Source: Bhargavaea ginsengi
GTDB lineage: Bacteria > Bacillota > Bacilli > Bacillales_A > Planococcaceae
NCBI RefSeq assembly: GCF_900109165.1
Contig: NZ_FNZF01000001.1
Location: forward strand, 51,081 to 115,080
DNA: 64,000 bases
Direction of reading: 5' to 3'
The position numbers and the translations under genes were made by a program. Positions 16,820 to 26,552 of the stretch are shown here, in pieces; position 1 is the first letter of the stretch, and every line of letters starts with the position of its first letter. The notes below the pieces were generated by a model. It worked only from the letters and a program-made list of their open reading frames with translations, was not told the DNA's origin and made no database searches.

Positions 16820-19606
16820 TCATACTTTGTCATTATACCAACTTTCCAATTCAAGCACCATATCACCGAGGCCTACTTTCTCGACTGGAACCGGCGGAAG
16901 TGCACGGATAAAATCATGGCCGTACGACTTCTTCTCGATGCGCCGGTCAAGAACGATGTATGCGCCCCGGTCTGATGACGAGCGGATCAGCCGTCCGAAT
17001 CCCTGCCTGAATTTGATGATGGCTTCCGGGAGGGAGAGTTCCTGGAACGGATTTTTTCCGGATGCGGCAATTCTGGCTGCACGTGCCTTGAACAGAGGGT
17101 TCTCAGGCGAACTGAATGGCAGGCGGACAACGATGACAGCGGCGAGCGCATCACCCGGTGCGTCTACTCCTTCCCAGAAGCTGTCGGTTCCGAAAAGGAC
17201 GGAATTGCTGAAGCGCTGAAATGATTTCAAGAGGCGCATCCGGCTACCCGGCGTAATGCCCTGGGCGATCAGCATGTGCTCTGCAAGCAGTTCGCTGTCC
17301 ACGATCAGTTCATACGTTTTTCTGAGCATATCATGAGAGGTGAATAGTACAAAACACCTGCCCCCTGTCGCGATGACTGCCTGGACGACCGCATCCGCAA
17401 CTGATTCGATATATTCCTGCTGCGGCACGTTAAGAATGTCAGGCATATCGCTCACGATATACATTTTCGCGCCACGGTAAAACTCGGGGGGTGCGGCGAA
17501 CTTTTGGATTTCCACCGTTTTGGGAAGACCGATCTGATCAGCGATGAACCGCTCCCGCCCAGGCAGCGAAAGTGTCCCGGATGTCCAGATTACACCGAAC
17601 CGGCCATCGGGTTTCACCGCTTGCCGGATCAATCCGGAGACATCCGCCGGCTGGCGCACAATTTTCAGACTGCCGGGAATGCTCCTCATATCCGCCTCGA
17701 TCCATGCAGCCGCATCATCCAGACCAGCCGGGCCGAACAACTCCATCCAACCGGCGGCCTGCAGGCGGATTTCACGGACCCAGTGCTGCCACTCTGAATA
17801 GAAACGGGCTTCTTCCGGGTACTTCTCCCCCGCTCCATTCATAAGCGGTCCGGTGAGTTCAGCCACCTTGTCAAGGTATGCATACAGCAATTCTCCCGCC
17901 TCCCTACAGAGAAGGACAAGCGGTTCGAGATCGGTGAGCGCAAACGTCCGCTTCTGCTCATGCGGACGGTCTGCACCCAAAGTCTGAATCAGAGACTGCA
18001 TTCCTTCAAATGCGGCATCAAAAGCGTCCATCGCCCGGTCGTACATTTCTCCGGAACGCTCGGCTTCGCGTTCTCCGGGCATGCCGGTTTTGCGGGACAG
18101 CGAAACGAACCGGTCCTGCAGTAGCCCTTCACCGGGTTTGCCCATCTGCCCGAGTGTATATTTAAAATCCGTGTAGGAGAAAAGAGTCTCCGCATGGGCT
18201 CTGGCAGCGGTGATGAACTGATGTGCCTCATCAATGACCATTCCAGATATGTTCGGGAACGGTGAATGGATACGGTCCTGTGTGGAAAGGAGCATGGCAT
18301 GATTGGTGATGAGCAGGTCCGCGTTCCGTGCACGGTGCAGCGACCGGAGGTAGAAATCGGAATTCTCCAGTCCGCTGTCGCGGACGGCCGCTCGGTATTT
18401 CCGGATTTTATCGAGGAACAGCCGTCCACCGCCGGAAACGTTGAGTTCTTCCAGATCACCCGTCTCTGTGCCCGCAAGCCAGACAACCACCTGCAGGATG
18501 GCGAGGGTCTCATCGTAGGACTCATCCTCCGCCGCCAAGATGCCCGCAAACCGTTCGAGATCGATATAGTGACCGACTCCCTTCAGAAGAGCCGTGCGAA
18601 GCGGCACTCCGACGGCCCGCTCTGCTTTTTCCATATCTCGGCCGATGATCTGTTCGGTCAAATGATTGGTATGGGTGCTGATGACGACAGGCCGTCTTTC
18701 CCGTACAGAATGTACCGCTGCCGGGAGCAGGTAGGCGAACGTCTTGCCGATGCCGGTCGCGGCCTCGACAGCAATTTCGGTCTTAGATTCTAAAGAATCG
18801 TAAACGGCATCCATCATCGCAGACTGTGCAGGCCGCTCCTCATACTTTTCGAACGCATGGCGGAAACGAGTTTCTTTTGCATCTTTGCCTTCGGGATATC
18901 CGATGTCAGCAGAAACCCGATTCTTTTGCGGAATCGGATTTTTCATTGCGATACCCTTCCATGTAAAGCAGCCTTTCTCCCCCGCGACATGTCTCCTCTT
19001 CTTCTTGAGCGCTTCATAGAAGAGGGAGCTCAGGTCGGACTTGAGGCGGAATGACCGCTTGTGGAGGATGGATAGCGTCGGCTCAGGGAGCTTGTCTGTT
19101 TCTTCCTGAAGCCGGATGAGGAGTTCCGCGGTCGCTGTGGCGTCTTCGATGGCACGGTGGGCATTCTCCAGGCCGATGCCGAATTCCGCTGCTATATCCT
19201 GCAGCTTGAAACTCGGCGCCGAGGGGCAGATGATTTTTGCAAGCTCCACTGTATCAACTGTTTCACCGCTCCATTTCGGGAGTCCTGCCCGCCGGAATTC
19301 GTGTTGCAGAAACGGCAGATCGAACGAAACATTATGCGCGACGAACACACAGCCTTCCAGCCATTCCCGGATTTCCGCGGCCCGGTCCTCGAACAGCGGT
19401 GCGTCTGCCACATCCTTTTCCCGGATGCCGGTCAGGCTGCTGATGAAGGCAGGGATTTTCCGTCCGGGCTTCAGGAATGTGGCATACGTTTTTGTCACGC
19501 TGCCGTTTTCCACGAGCGCCATCCCGATTTCGATAATCCGGTCTCCACTCTTCGGTGAATGTCCGGTCGTTTCAAGATCCACGACCGCATATCGTTTTCC
19601 ATCCAT
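16820..19606 (-). CDS. dinG: ATP-dependent helicase DinG with N-terminal exonuclease domain
   Basis: About 928 residues, like the 931-residue B. subtilis protein. The N-terminal DEDDh 3'-5' exonuclease domain (YAVVDLETTGHSPKSGD, then VAHNVSFDLPFLQ and the HRAIEDATATAEL box) covers residues 1-170. The XPD-like helicase has Walker A EAATGIGKTFAYLLP near residue 273, DEAH (MVIDEAHQF) and motif VI (FRQGFGRLIRS). The cysteines of the Fe-S cluster in E. coli DinG are not evident, as in other Firmicutes. A -10-like TACAAT at 19649-19644 lies inside the longer frame (to 19654), so the start is placed at 19606 or 19615. Confidence 0.94.
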   Translation of the reverse strand: MDGKRYAVVDLETTGHSPKSGDRIIEIGMALVENGSVTKTYATFLKPGRKIPAFISSLTGIREKDVADAPLFEDRAAEIREWLEGCVFVAHNVSFDLPFLQHEFRRAGLPKWSGETVDTVELAKIICPSAPSFKLQDIAAEFGIGLENAHRAIEDATATAELLIRLQEETDKLPEPTLSILHKRSFRLKSDLSSLFYEALKKKRRHVAGEKGCFTWKGIAMKNPIPQKNRVSADIGYPEGKDAKETRFRHAFEKYEERPAQSAMMDAVYDSLESKTEIAVEAATGIGKTFAYLLPAAVHSVRERRPVVISTHTNHLTEQIIGRDMEKAERAVGVPLRTALLKGVGHYIDLERFAGILAAEDESYDETLAILQVVVWLAGTETGDLEELNVSGGGRLFLDKIRKYRAAVRDSGLENSDFYLRSLHRARNADLLITNHAMLLSTQDRIHSPFPNISGMVIDEAHQFITAARAHAETLFSYTDFKYTLGQMGKPGEGLLQDRFVSLSRKTGMPGEREAERSGEMYDRAMDAFDAAFEGMQSLIQTLGADRPHEQKRTFALTDLEPLVLLCREAGELLYAYLDKVAELTGPLMNGAGEKYPEEARFYSEWQHWVREIRLQAAGWMELFGPAGLDDAAAWIEADMRSIPGSLKIVRQPADVSGLIRQAVKPDGRFGVIWTSGTLSLPGRERFIADQIGLPKTVEIQKFAAPPEFYRGAKMYIVSDMPDILNVPQQEYIESVADAVVQAVIATGGRCFVLFTSHDMLRKTYELIVDSELLAEHMLIAQGITPGSRMRLLKSFQRFSNSVLFGTDSFWEGVDAPGDALAAVIVVRLPFSSPENPLFKARAARIAASGKNPFQELSLPEAIIKFRQGFGRLIRSSSDRGAYIVLDRRIEKKSYGHDFIRALPPVPVEKVGLGDMVLELESWYNDKV

Positions 19607-19710
19607 CTTTATCATCTCGCTGTCCGTCGGTGTCTTACGGAAATTGTACCACAACCAGCGGCCTTGAATCGTCTCGCGGCCGCCTAAAGCTGGTTCATTC
19701 AGATGCGGAA

Positions 19711-19743
19711 CAAAAGAACTCCCGGAGCCTATGGCCCGGGAGT
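19711..19743 (-). terminator. Intrinsic terminator of panBCD
   Basis: Stem ACTCCCGG / CCGGGAGT (19718-19725 with 19736-19743), followed on the minus strand by TCTTTTG. Confidence 0.82.
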
Positions 19744-19750
19744 CCGCATT

Positions 19751-20134
19751 TCAATAGATCGTCGCTTCCGGCTCGTGGCCGATAACGGCATCGATCCGGT
19801 TTTTTTCGCCCATCAGTACGATGTTCGGCGTATGCTGTTCCGCTTCTTTCGAATCCACGTGGACATAACTCAGGATGATGACGATATCGCCCGGCTGGAC
19901 AAGTCGGGCGGCGGCACCGTTCACACAGATGACTCCGCTACCGCGGCTGCCTTCTATAATATACGTTTCGAAGCGGGCGCCATTGTTGTTGTTGACGATC
20001 TGGACCTTTTCGTTCGGCACCATGCCGGCCGCGTCCAGGATGTCTCGGTCGATGGTGATGCTGCCTACATAGTTCAGGTTGGCTTCCGTGACAGTTGCAC
20101 GGTGGATTTTGCCGTTCAGTATGATTTTCAGCAT
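19751..20134 (-). CDS. panD: Aspartate 1-decarboxylase
   Basis: 127 residues, full length. The self-cleavage site YVGSITID is present, so Ser25 becomes the pyruvoyl cofactor after backbone cleavage at Gly24-Ser25. It makes beta-alanine from aspartate for pantothenate. Other family marks are [25 protein letters not shown] and [12 protein letters not shown]. The ATG overlaps the end of panC by 7 bases, so translation is coupled. Last gene of panB-panC-panD; terminator directly downstream. Confidence 0.97.
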   Translation of the reverse strand: MLKIILNGKIHRATVTEANLNYVGSITIDRDILDAAGMVPNEKVQIVNNNNGARFETYIIEGSRGSGVICVNGAAARLVQPGDIVIILSYVHVDSKEAEQHTPNIVLMGEKNRIDAVIGHEPEATIY

Positions 20135-20985
20135 GTTTTATCATCCATCGCGACCAGTATGTTATCGATCAGGCGCGCGCCGGAAAACTGCACCGCTGCG
20201 GCGACGATCGCTTCCTGCGATTCCGCAGTAAGGGGCCGGAGTGACGGATACTCTAGGATTTCCGCATAATCGGTCTTTCCGCCAGGGATAAGTGCGAGTC
20301 CATCACGCACAATTTTAAGTGCGCGATCAGCATCTCCCGTTTCCCGGAGCATCCTGCTCCCTTTACGCAAGGCTTCATAAATGGACGGGGCTTCCTGTCG
20401 TTCTGCCGGTGTCAGCCTGACATTCCGTGAGCTTTTTGCGAGCCCGTCCTTTTCCCTGACAGTCGGTACGCGCCGGATTTCGACGGGGAAGTTATAGTCC
20501 CTGACAAAGGTTTCGATGATGGCAAGTTGCTGGGCGTCCTTCTGACCAAAGTAGGCCCGCTCCGGCCGCGTCAGGTGAAACAGCTTCGTGATCACTTTCA
20601 GGACACCGTCAAAGTGCCCCGGACGGCTTGCACCGCACAAAACGTCTGCCTGTTTGCCGGGCATGATGCGGATATCGCTTTTTTGGGGATACATCTCTTC
20701 AGGTGACGGATGGAACAGGATGTCGACTCCCGCTTTTTCTGCAAGCGCGGCATCCCGCTCCAGGTCTCTCGGATAGCTGTCGAAGTCTTCTCCGGGACCG
20801 AACTGTGCCGGATTGACGAAGATGCTCATGATCACGATATCATTTTCTTTCCTGGCTTCCTCGACAAGAGCCAAATGCCCCTCATGCAGATAGCCCATCG
20901 TCGGGACGAATCCGATGCTCTTCTCTTCCGAAGCCAGGCGCCCCGATACTGCGGCCATGTCTGCGACTTTATCAATGTGCTTCAA
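20128..20985 (-). CDS. panC: Pantothenate synthetase
   Basis: 285 residues. It condenses pantoate and beta-alanine with ATP. Nucleotide-binding motifs [10 protein letters not shown] (near residue 29) and FGQKDAQQ are intact, as are [11 protein letters not shown], the SSRN motif and GADGGR-like C-terminal region. The start is taken as TTG at 20985: GGAGG lies 8 bases upstream, and the N-terminus [16 protein letters not shown] then has exactly the B. subtilis length to the conserved SIGFVPTMG. An ATG at 21000 in the same frame contains this ribosome site within its first codons. The gene overlaps panB by 14 bases. Confidence 0.94.
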   Translation of the reverse strand: MKHIDKVADMAAVSGRLASEEKSIGFVPTMGYLHEGHLALVEEARKENDIVIMSIFVNPAQFGPGEDFDSYPRDLERDAALAEKAGVDILFHPSPEEMYPQKSDIRIMPGKQADVLCGASRPGHFDGVLKVITKLFHLTRPERAYFGQKDAQQLAIIETFVRDYNFPVEIRRVPTVREKDGLAKSSRNVRLTPAERQEAPSIYEALRKGSRMLRETGDADRALKIVRDGLALIPGGKTDYAEILEYPSLRPLTAESQEAIVAAAVQFSGARLIDNILVAMDDKTC

Positions 20986-21820
20986 CAGGATCGCCTCCAT
21001 ACAGTTTGCCGGCCTCTTCTTCTTTCATCGTGAAGCGGTGCGCTTCGGCAGGGAAGGAGCCGTCTCCGACGGCTTCTGAATACGCTGCGATCCCTTCACG
21101 GATCGGCTTTCCTGCATCTGCAAACTGTCGGACGAATTTCGGCACATAGTGGCTGCCGTAGCCGATCATGTCATGGAAGACGAGCACCTGGCCGTCTGTT
21201 TCCGCTCCGGCTCCGATTCCGATCACGGGAATGGAAAGTTCTTCGGTGATCCGGCCGGCAAGCTGGTGAGGAATGCATTCAAGGACGAGCATGCAGGCAC
21301 CCGCCTCCTGCACTTCCTTCGCTTCACGGACCAGGCGGAGTGCGTCTTCAGCCGTCTTGCCCTGCACTTTATAGCCCCCTGTCACACCCGCTGACTGCGG
21401 CAGGAGCCCCAAGTGGGCGACGACCGGGATACCCGCGGAAACGAGACGTCTGATGGCATCTGTCACGATACCCGCCCCTTCCAGCTTCAACGCATCCGCA
21501 CCTGTTTCACGGAACAGCCGGACCGCGTCTTCAAGCGTCCTGTCGGGGTTGCCGTGATAAGTTCCAAAGGGCATGTCCACCACCATGAACGTGTGCCCCG
21601 AACCGCGCCGGACCGCTTTTCCATGATGGATCATATCATCCAACGTTACCGGCACAGTCGATTCATAACCCAGTACGACCATTCCAAGGGAATCTCCGAC
21701 GAGTAAAACATCGATTCCATTTTCAGTAGCCATTTTCGCCGTCGGATAGTCGTACGCCGTCAGCATCGCGATCTTTTCGCCGTTCTTCTTTTTCTTCAGC
21801 AGATCTGAAGTGGTTTTCAT
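20972..21820 (-). CDS. panB: 3-methyl-2-oxobutanoate hydroxymethyltransferase
   Basis: 282 residues. First committed step of pantothenate synthesis: adds a hydroxymethyl group from methylene-tetrahydrofolate to ketoisovalerate. The TIM-barrel metal and substrate motifs [17 protein letters not shown] and [18 protein letters not shown] are present. The start is the ATG at 21820 with AAAGGAG at good distance; an extension to 21925 would run through the leader hairpin. Preceded by a roughly 220-base leader with its own promoter. Confidence 0.96.
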   Translation of the reverse strand: MKTTSDLLKKKKNGEKIAMLTAYDYPTAKMATENGIDVLLVGDSLGMVVLGYESTVPVTLDDMIHHGKAVRRGSGHTFMVVDMPFGTYHGNPDRTLEDAVRLFRETGADALKLEGAGIVTDAIRRLVSAGIPVVAHLGLLPQSAGVTGGYKVQGKTAEDALRLVREAKEVQEAGACMLVLECIPHQLAGRITEELSIPVIGIGAGAETDGQVLVFHDMIGYGSHYVPKFVRQFADAGKPIREGIAAYSEAVGDGSFPAEAHRFTMKEEEAGKLYGGDPVEAH

Positions 21821-21840
21821 CGTTCTTCTCCTTTCGGGAG

Positions 21841-21880
21841 AAAACCAAAAGCCCTCCCGCCAAAAAATGGCAGAAGGGCT
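21841..21880 (-). promoter_or_regulatory. Terminator-like hairpin in the panB leader
   Basis: Minus strand stem AGCCCTTCTGCCA / TGGCGGGAGGGCT (two non-Watson-Crick positions) followed by TTTTGGTTTT, ending about 20 bases before the panB ribosome site. It may end birA transcripts or work as an attenuator for panBCD. A pan-type RNA element, known upstream of panB in Firmicutes, is possible in the 160 bases before it but was not confirmed by eye. Confidence 0.6.
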
Positions 21881-22036
21881 GAATATGCATTCCGGTCTTC
21901 TCCGTCCCTGTCTTTTTCGGATCAAGGCGGAACAAGTCTATTGGCGATCCATCCCATTGAGGATTGATTCGCTTTTTCCGGTCTTTCAGCTTGTTTCAGG
22001 TGCAGTTCAGTTACGATACCGCCCTTCTCCGCCTTC

Positions 22037-22066
22037 AATATAGCAGAAAGCGGTTTCCGGGCGCAA
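22037..22066 (-). promoter_or_regulatory. Sigma-A promoter of panBCD
   Basis: Minus strand TTGCGC (22066-22061), 18-base spacer, TATATT (22042-22037), just behind the birA stop. It gives a leader of about 200 bases. Confidence 0.6.
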
Positions 22067-22070
22067 GAGG

Positions 22071-23060
22071 TTATTCTGCCGGCTCGATGTCTGCGGAATA
22101 AATGCCGCGAATGCCGCCGTCTTCTGTACGGATCTCAAGTACGCCGTCCTCCGTGATGCCGATGGCTGTACCGGTGACCTTCTCCCTCATCATGACGGCA
22201 TTCACTTTCCTGCCGATTGTATCTGAGTTCTTTTCCCAGAGCTCTTTGATGGGGGTGAAGCCTTCCTCGATATAAAGCCGGGAATATTTTCCGAGGTTCG
22301 TCAGTACTGCCGCAGCCAGCGCCGCACGATCCACCTGCTGTCCGGCTTCGATGCGGACTGATGTCGCGATGTCTGCCAGCTCGGCAGGGAAGTCATCCAG
22401 TTCCTGGTTCACATTGATGCCGGTACCGATGATGATCGCCTGGACACGGTCGGGATCGGCCTGAAGTTCCGTCAGAATGCCCGTCACCTTGCGCCTGCCG
22501 ACCAGGAGGTCATTCGGCCACTTGATGCGTGCTTCCACTTCCGCCGTCTCACGGATGGCCAGGCAGATGGCCACCGCAGCGATCAGTGTAAACTGGGGCG
22601 CCCGGTGCGGCGGGATATCCGGCTTCAGGATGACACTCATCCAGATGCCCTTTCCCGCCGCCGAGGACCATGGCCGGGCGAGCCGGCCCCTGCCCTCCGT
22701 CTGCTCTTCGGCCACGATCACTGTTCCGTCCGGGGCGCCATTTTGCGCTTCCCTATGGGCCAGCGGCATCGTCGAACCCACAGATTCGTAGTGGATGATG
22801 TCTTTGACAAACCGGTCATCTTTCAGGTGTTGCCTGATCAGCGCGGGGCTCAGCCGATCAGGAGATGCCTCCAGCACATATCCTTTTTTCCGGACTGAGC
22901 GGACGGTATAGCCATCCTCCTCAAGTTCCCGGACCCATTTCCAGACAGCGGTACGGGAGACACCGGCCTCATCAGCCAGCATCTGTCCGGAGACCGGCTC
23001 CCCGCCGGCAACCATAAGCCGCCGGAGCAGGCTTTCTTTATCTTTCACTTTCAATTCCAT
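22071..23060 (-). CDS. birA: Bifunctional biotin-protein ligase / biotin operon repressor
   Basis: 329 residues. An N-terminal winged helix-turn-helix (ADEAGVSRTAVWKWVRELEEDGY, residues 28-50, shown here as the DNA-recognition part) binds the bio operator. The ligase core has the biotinyl-AMP loop EGRGRLARPWSSAAGKGIWM near residue 120 and IKWPNDLLVGRRKVTGIL near 185. The C-terminal SH3-like domain follows from about residue 275. Group II BirA, so it can repress biotin genes located elsewhere. It overlaps cca by 23 bases; AGGATGG lies 7 bases before the ATG. Confidence 0.96.
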   Translation of the reverse strand: MELKVKDKESLLRRLMVAGGEPVSGQMLADEAGVSRTAVWKWVRELEEDGYTVRSVRKKGYVLEASPDRLSPALIRQHLKDDRFVKDIIHYESVGSTMPLAHREAQNGAPDGTVIVAEEQTEGRGRLARPWSSAAGKGIWMSVILKPDIPPHRAPQFTLIAAVAICLAIRETAEVEARIKWPNDLLVGRRKVTGILTELQADPDRVQAIIIGTGINVNQELDDFPAELADIATSVRIEAGQQVDRAALAAAVLTNLGKYSRLYIEEGFTPIKELWEKNSDTIGRKVNAVMMREKVTGTAIGITEDGVLEIRTEDGGIRGIYSADIEPAE

Positions 23061-24231
23061 CTAAAAACCATCCTTTGATGTCTTCCCGGGTGTTCATGAG
23101 ACGCCCGGTGACGACCGCTTCCTCGATGTTGGCGAGCCACTCCTTCACCCATGGACCGCCCTTCCTGCCATACCATCCGATCAGGTCATTCCCGGTTACG
23201 GCCAGGTCCCTGAGCGACCGGATCGGAAGTTCGTTTTTCATCCTGGCGACGGCGGCCGGATCATCCGGCTCCTCAGTCATATCCGTCAGATAGGCGAACC
23301 TTGCCCCCGCCAAAAGTGCGTATTCAGGCAGCCGGTAGGCATCCATCGGGCTTAGCTGGCGCTCCGAACGGATCCGGCATGCGGTGAGGATCTCACGCAC
23401 CGCCCGCTTCTCCTTGTTCGACAGCTTGTACGGATTTCCATCCGGTTCACCGCCAAGGAGCTCAAGCAGCGCCCAGCCCTCGGCAGGTTCATCAGGCTTG
23501 CCAAGCCTGTCCCAGATGACGGCATTCCCCGGGGCAAATGCCTTTCCCATCATCGGAAGTTGTCCTGCCAGTCCTGTCTCCTGCATCAGCCTGGCCGCCA
23601 GTCCCGAGCGTCCGCTTAACCAGATTTTATCCATTTCAATCTTGATGCGCTCTACAGAAACATGGGAAATGCTTGCCGCATGTGCGGTAATTGCTGTTTT
23701 TGTGCCGGGTTCGACCGTGAAGGCCGTCTTCGCGGCAAAACGGACAGCACGGAGCATTCTCAGCGCATCTTCCTCAAAGCGTTCTCCGGGATCACCGACA
23801 GCCCGGATGATCCCCCGCCGGATATCCTCTTCTCCGCCGAACGGATCAAAAAGGGAGCCGTCACCGCGGATGGCGATGGCATTCATCGTGAAATCACGGC
23901 GCCGCAAGTCCTCTTTCAGCGAGGTCACATACTCCACCGTGTCCGGCCTGCGGTGATCGGTGTAGGTCCCCTCGGTCCTGTAGGTGGTCACTTCGACCGG
24001 AGGGGACGGATCGAGGACCATGACCGTCCCATGCGCGATGCCGACATCAGCCGTTTTAGGAAAGATTGCCTTGACCTCTTCGGGCAGCGCTGCGGTCGCG
24101 ACATCAACGTCGTGGGCAGGCTGGCCCATCAGCCTGTCGCGGACCGCTCCCCCTACAATCACCGCCTCATGCCCCGCTTGCCTGAGACGTTCCACTATTT
24201 CAAAAGCCGAGGTCCAGTGCAGATCCGTCAC
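23038..24231 (-). CDS. cca: CCA tRNA nucleotidyltransferase
   Basis: 397 residues, class II. The nucleotidyltransferase head has VIVGGAVRDRLMGQ with the metal-binding HDVDVATAAL near residue 38-50, and DLRRRDFTMNAIAI near residue 110. Further along, RMLRAVRFAAKTAF is the tRNA/nucleotide-binding motif. It adds or repairs the 3' CCA of tRNAs without template. The start is GTG and overlaps the bshA stop by 4 bases. Confidence 0.96.
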   Translation of the reverse strand: MTDLHWTSAFEIVERLRQAGHEAVIVGGAVRDRLMGQPAHDVDVATAALPEEVKAIFPKTADVGIAHGTVMVLDPSPPVEVTTYRTEGTYTDHRRPDTVEYVTSLKEDLRRRDFTMNAIAIRGDGSLFDPFGGEEDIRRGIIRAVGDPGERFEEDALRMLRAVRFAAKTAFTVEPGTKTAITAHAASISHVSVERIKIEMDKIWLSGRSGLAARLMQETGLAGQLPMMGKAFAPGNAVIWDRLGKPDEPAEGWALLELLGGEPDGNPYKLSNKEKRAVREILTACRIRSERQLSPMDAYRLPEYALLAGARFAYLTDMTEEPDDPAAVARMKNELPIRSLRDLAVTGNDLIGWYGRKGGPWVKEWLANIEEAVVTGRLMNTREDIKGWFLDGIESER

Positions 24232-25367
24232 GGTTCCTTCCGCTCCAGCAATTCGTAATAAGCCGACTCGTATTCGCGGACGATCCGCTCCGAGCTGAAC
24301 CGTTCACGCACCGACCGCATGGCATCTTCGGAAAACTTTGCAGCAAGCTCCGGATCTTTCAAAATACGGATTGCGGACTCCGCATACCCCTCGATGTCGC
24401 CGAGAGGCCGGATAAAACCGTTTTTCCCGTCTTCGATCACTTCCGGAATTCCTCCGATATCAGAGCCGATACACGGCACGCCGCAAGCCATTGCCTCGAT
24501 CAGGACAAGGCCGAATGCCTCTTTTTCCGAAACGAGCATGTTCAGGTCGCTGATTGAAAACAGATCAGGCAGGTCGTCGCGCTTCCCGAGGAAAAGCACT
24601 TCCATTCCGAGTCCTTCTTCCTGAACGAGTGTATGGATCGCCTCTGCCTCCGGTCCGTCGCCGACCAGGAGAAGTTTCGACGGGACTTCCCGGTTGATGA
24701 TTGAGAAGCTCCGGATCACATCTTCAATACGCTTGACCTTCCGGAAGTTGGATACGTGGATCAGGAGCTTGTCCGATTCCGCGATGCCGAGCCCAACCTT
24801 TATATGGTGGGCGTCGACGGGGCGGTACTGCCTTTCGTCGATGAAATTGTAGATGGTGCGGATTTCCTTCGACGGCCTGATCAGCTCATACGTTTCCTGT
24901 TTTAGAGAATGGGAAACCGCCGTTGTCATATCCGACTTGTTGATCCCATATTTAACTGTTCCCGCGAGTGTCCGGTCATGGCCGAGGATCGTCACATCCG
25001 TCCCGTGGAGCGTTGTAATGATCGGTATGGGCACACCCGCCATATCACGCCCCAGCGCGGAGCAGATGGCATGGGGGACGGCGTAGTGGGCATGCAGGAT
25101 ATCCAGTTCCTCTTCAATGATGACTTCAGAAATTTTGTTTGCCAAAGCGATATCATAAGGCGTGAACTTAAAGACAGCGTACTGGCCGACTTCGACTTCA
25201 TGCACCTTGATATTCGGCTGGTCCATATAAAGGCGGAACGGCCGGCCCGATGTGATGAAATGCACCTCGTGGCCGCGTTCAGCCAGCAAAATGCCAAGTT
25301 CGGTCGCAACAACTCCGGACCCTCCAAGGGACGGGTAACAAGTGATTCCGATTTTCAGGTTTCTCAT
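24228..25367 (-). CDS. bshA: N-acetyl-alpha-D-glucosaminyl L-malate synthase
   Basis: 379 residues, GT4-family retaining glycosyltransferase, first step of bacillithiol synthesis (UDP-GlcNAc plus L-malate). Family marks are [19 protein letters not shown] at the N-terminus, [11 protein letters not shown] near residue 123, and the C-terminal [20 protein letters not shown] with the E-x7-E motif. It overlaps mgsA by ATGA and cca by ATGA. In B. subtilis the deacetylase bshB1 lies between mgsA and bshA; it is missing here. ypdA (bacillithiol disulfide reductase) at 57486 shows that the bacillithiol system is used. Confidence 0.95.
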   Translation of the reverse strand: MRNLKIGITCYPSLGGSGVVATELGILLAERGHEVHFITSGRPFRLYMDQPNIKVHEVEVGQYAVFKFTPYDIALANKISEVIIEEELDILHAHYAVPHAICSALGRDMAGVPIPIITTLHGTDVTILGHDRTLAGTVKYGINKSDMTTAVSHSLKQETYELIRPSKEIRTIYNFIDERQYRPVDAHHIKVGLGIAESDKLLIHVSNFRKVKRIEDVIRSFSIINREVPSKLLLVGDGPEAEAIHTLVQEEGLGMEVLFLGKRDDLPDLFSISDLNMLVSEKEAFGLVLIEAMACGVPCIGSDIGGIPEVIEDGKNGFIRPLGDIEGYAESAIRILKDPELAAKFSEDAMRSVRERFSSERIVREYESAYYELLERKEP

Positions 25368-25780
25368 GCGCCGCCACCGCCATCCGGGTTCTTGTTTAGC
25401 CGCCAGTCCAAGTGATCTTCGGACAGTCCGCGGAGCAGCACTTCCGCCGTTCCCATGTTCGTGGCGAGCGGCACCTTGTACACATCCGACAGCCGGAGGA
25501 GTGCGGAAACATCCGGCTCATGAGGCTGAGCCGTGAGCGGATCACGGAAGAAGATGATGAGATCCAGGCGGTTCTCCGCTACCATTGCTCCGATCTGCTG
25601 GTCGCCCCCAAGAGGTCCCGACCGGAACCGGTGGATGTCCAGTCCAGTCGCCTCGGCAATCAGCTTGCCCGTCGTGCCTGTCGCAAACAATGCGTGTTCT
25701 TTGAAGATGGGCAGGTAAGCGATGACAAACTGGATCAGGTCATCTTTCTTCCTGTCGTGTGCGATCAGTGCAATATTCAT
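25364..25780 (-). CDS. mgsA: Methylglyoxal synthase
   Basis: 138 residues. It converts dihydroxyacetone phosphate to methylglyoxal and phosphate as an overflow route of glycolysis. Visible motifs are [12 protein letters not shown] at the start, [11 protein letters not shown] near residue 35, [12 protein letters not shown] near 53 and [16 protein letters not shown] near 75 with the catalytic Asp. AGGAGGGG precedes the ATG. Coupled to bshA by ATGA overlap. Confidence 0.96.
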   Translation of the reverse strand: MNIALIAHDRKKDDLIQFVIAYLPIFKEHALFATGTTGKLIAEATGLDIHRFRSGPLGGDQQIGAMVAENRLDLIIFFRDPLTAQPHEPDVSALLRLSDVYKVPLATNMGTAEVLLRGLSEDHLDWRLNKNPDGGGGA

Positions 25781-25794
25781 TCCAACCCCTCCTG

Positions 25795-26550
25795 TTACCC
25801 GATGATCTTATCAAGTCCGTCAATGAGACGGTCCCTGTTCATAACATCCTTCACGGCAAGCGTCATTCCGGACATGTAGGATTGCCTGCTGAAGGAATCG
25901 TGCCTGAGCGTAAGCAGTTGCCCGTCGCCGCCGAACAGCACCTCCTGGTGGGAAAGCAGCCCCGGGAGCCTGACGCTGTGAACCGGGACACCGGAAATAT
26001 CCGTACCCCGGCCATCCGGCTGATTAGGTTCTGTGCCCTTCGAATCAGCCATCATCCTCGCTGTGAGCGCCGCCGTACCGGAAGGAAAATCTTTCTTTCC
26101 ATCATGGTGCATTTCGATGATCTCGGCCTCCGGCATATACTTCACGGCCATCGCAGCAAACTTCATGAGAAGAGCCGCCCCGACCGAGAAATTGGGCGCA
26201 AGGATGCAGCCGATTTTGTGCTCACTGGCGAGTTCCGATAGTCTGGTGATCTGCTCTTCCTTGAGTCCGCTCGTACCGACCACGGGTCGGATGCCGTTCA
26301 AGATCGCATCCCTTGTATGCGGGTAGACCGATTCGTGATTGGTCAGTTCGACCAGCACATCCGGCTGGGCCTCCTGCGCGAGGGTGGCCATGTCTGTATA
26401 GATCGGGACAGCGCCTGCCAGCGTGTCCGCCTTTTCCGCCATTTTTCTGTCCAGGACGCCAACCAGCAGGAAATCCTTTCCTGTGATCATCGTCTCGACC
26501 GCAAGCGCCCCCATGCGTCCGCGCGGACCAGCTACTGCTACACGGATCAT
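25795..26550 (-). CDS. dapB: 4-hydroxy-tetrahydrodipicolinate reductase
   Basis: 251 residues. Lysine/meso-diaminopimelate pathway, also feeding dipicolinate for spores. The nucleotide fold starts [13 protein letters not shown], and the catalytic region is [15 protein letters not shown] near residue 142. [14 protein letters not shown] is also conserved. Three ATGs in a row occur at 26556, 26553 and 26550; GGGGAGG is 7 bases before the third, which is chosen. It follows ypjD without a gap. Confidence 0.96.
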   Translation of the reverse strand: MIRVAVAGPRGRMGALAVETMITGKDFLLVGVLDRKMAEKADTLAGAVPIYTDMATLAQEAQPDVLVELTNHESVYPHTRDAILNGIRPVVGTSGLKEEQITRLSELASEHKIGCILAPNFSVGAALLMKFAAMAVKYMPEAEIIEMHHDGKKDFPSGTAALTARMMADSKGTEPNQPDGRGTDISGVPVHSVRLPGLLSHQEVLFGGDGQLLTLRHDSFSRQSYMSGMTLAVKDVMNRDRLIDGLDKIIG

Positions 26551-26552
26551 CA

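Noticed and set aside
21821..22042. T-box riboswitch before panB
   Set aside because: A GGGCGGTAT stretch looks similar, but the conserved antiterminator sequence is absent next to the terminator.
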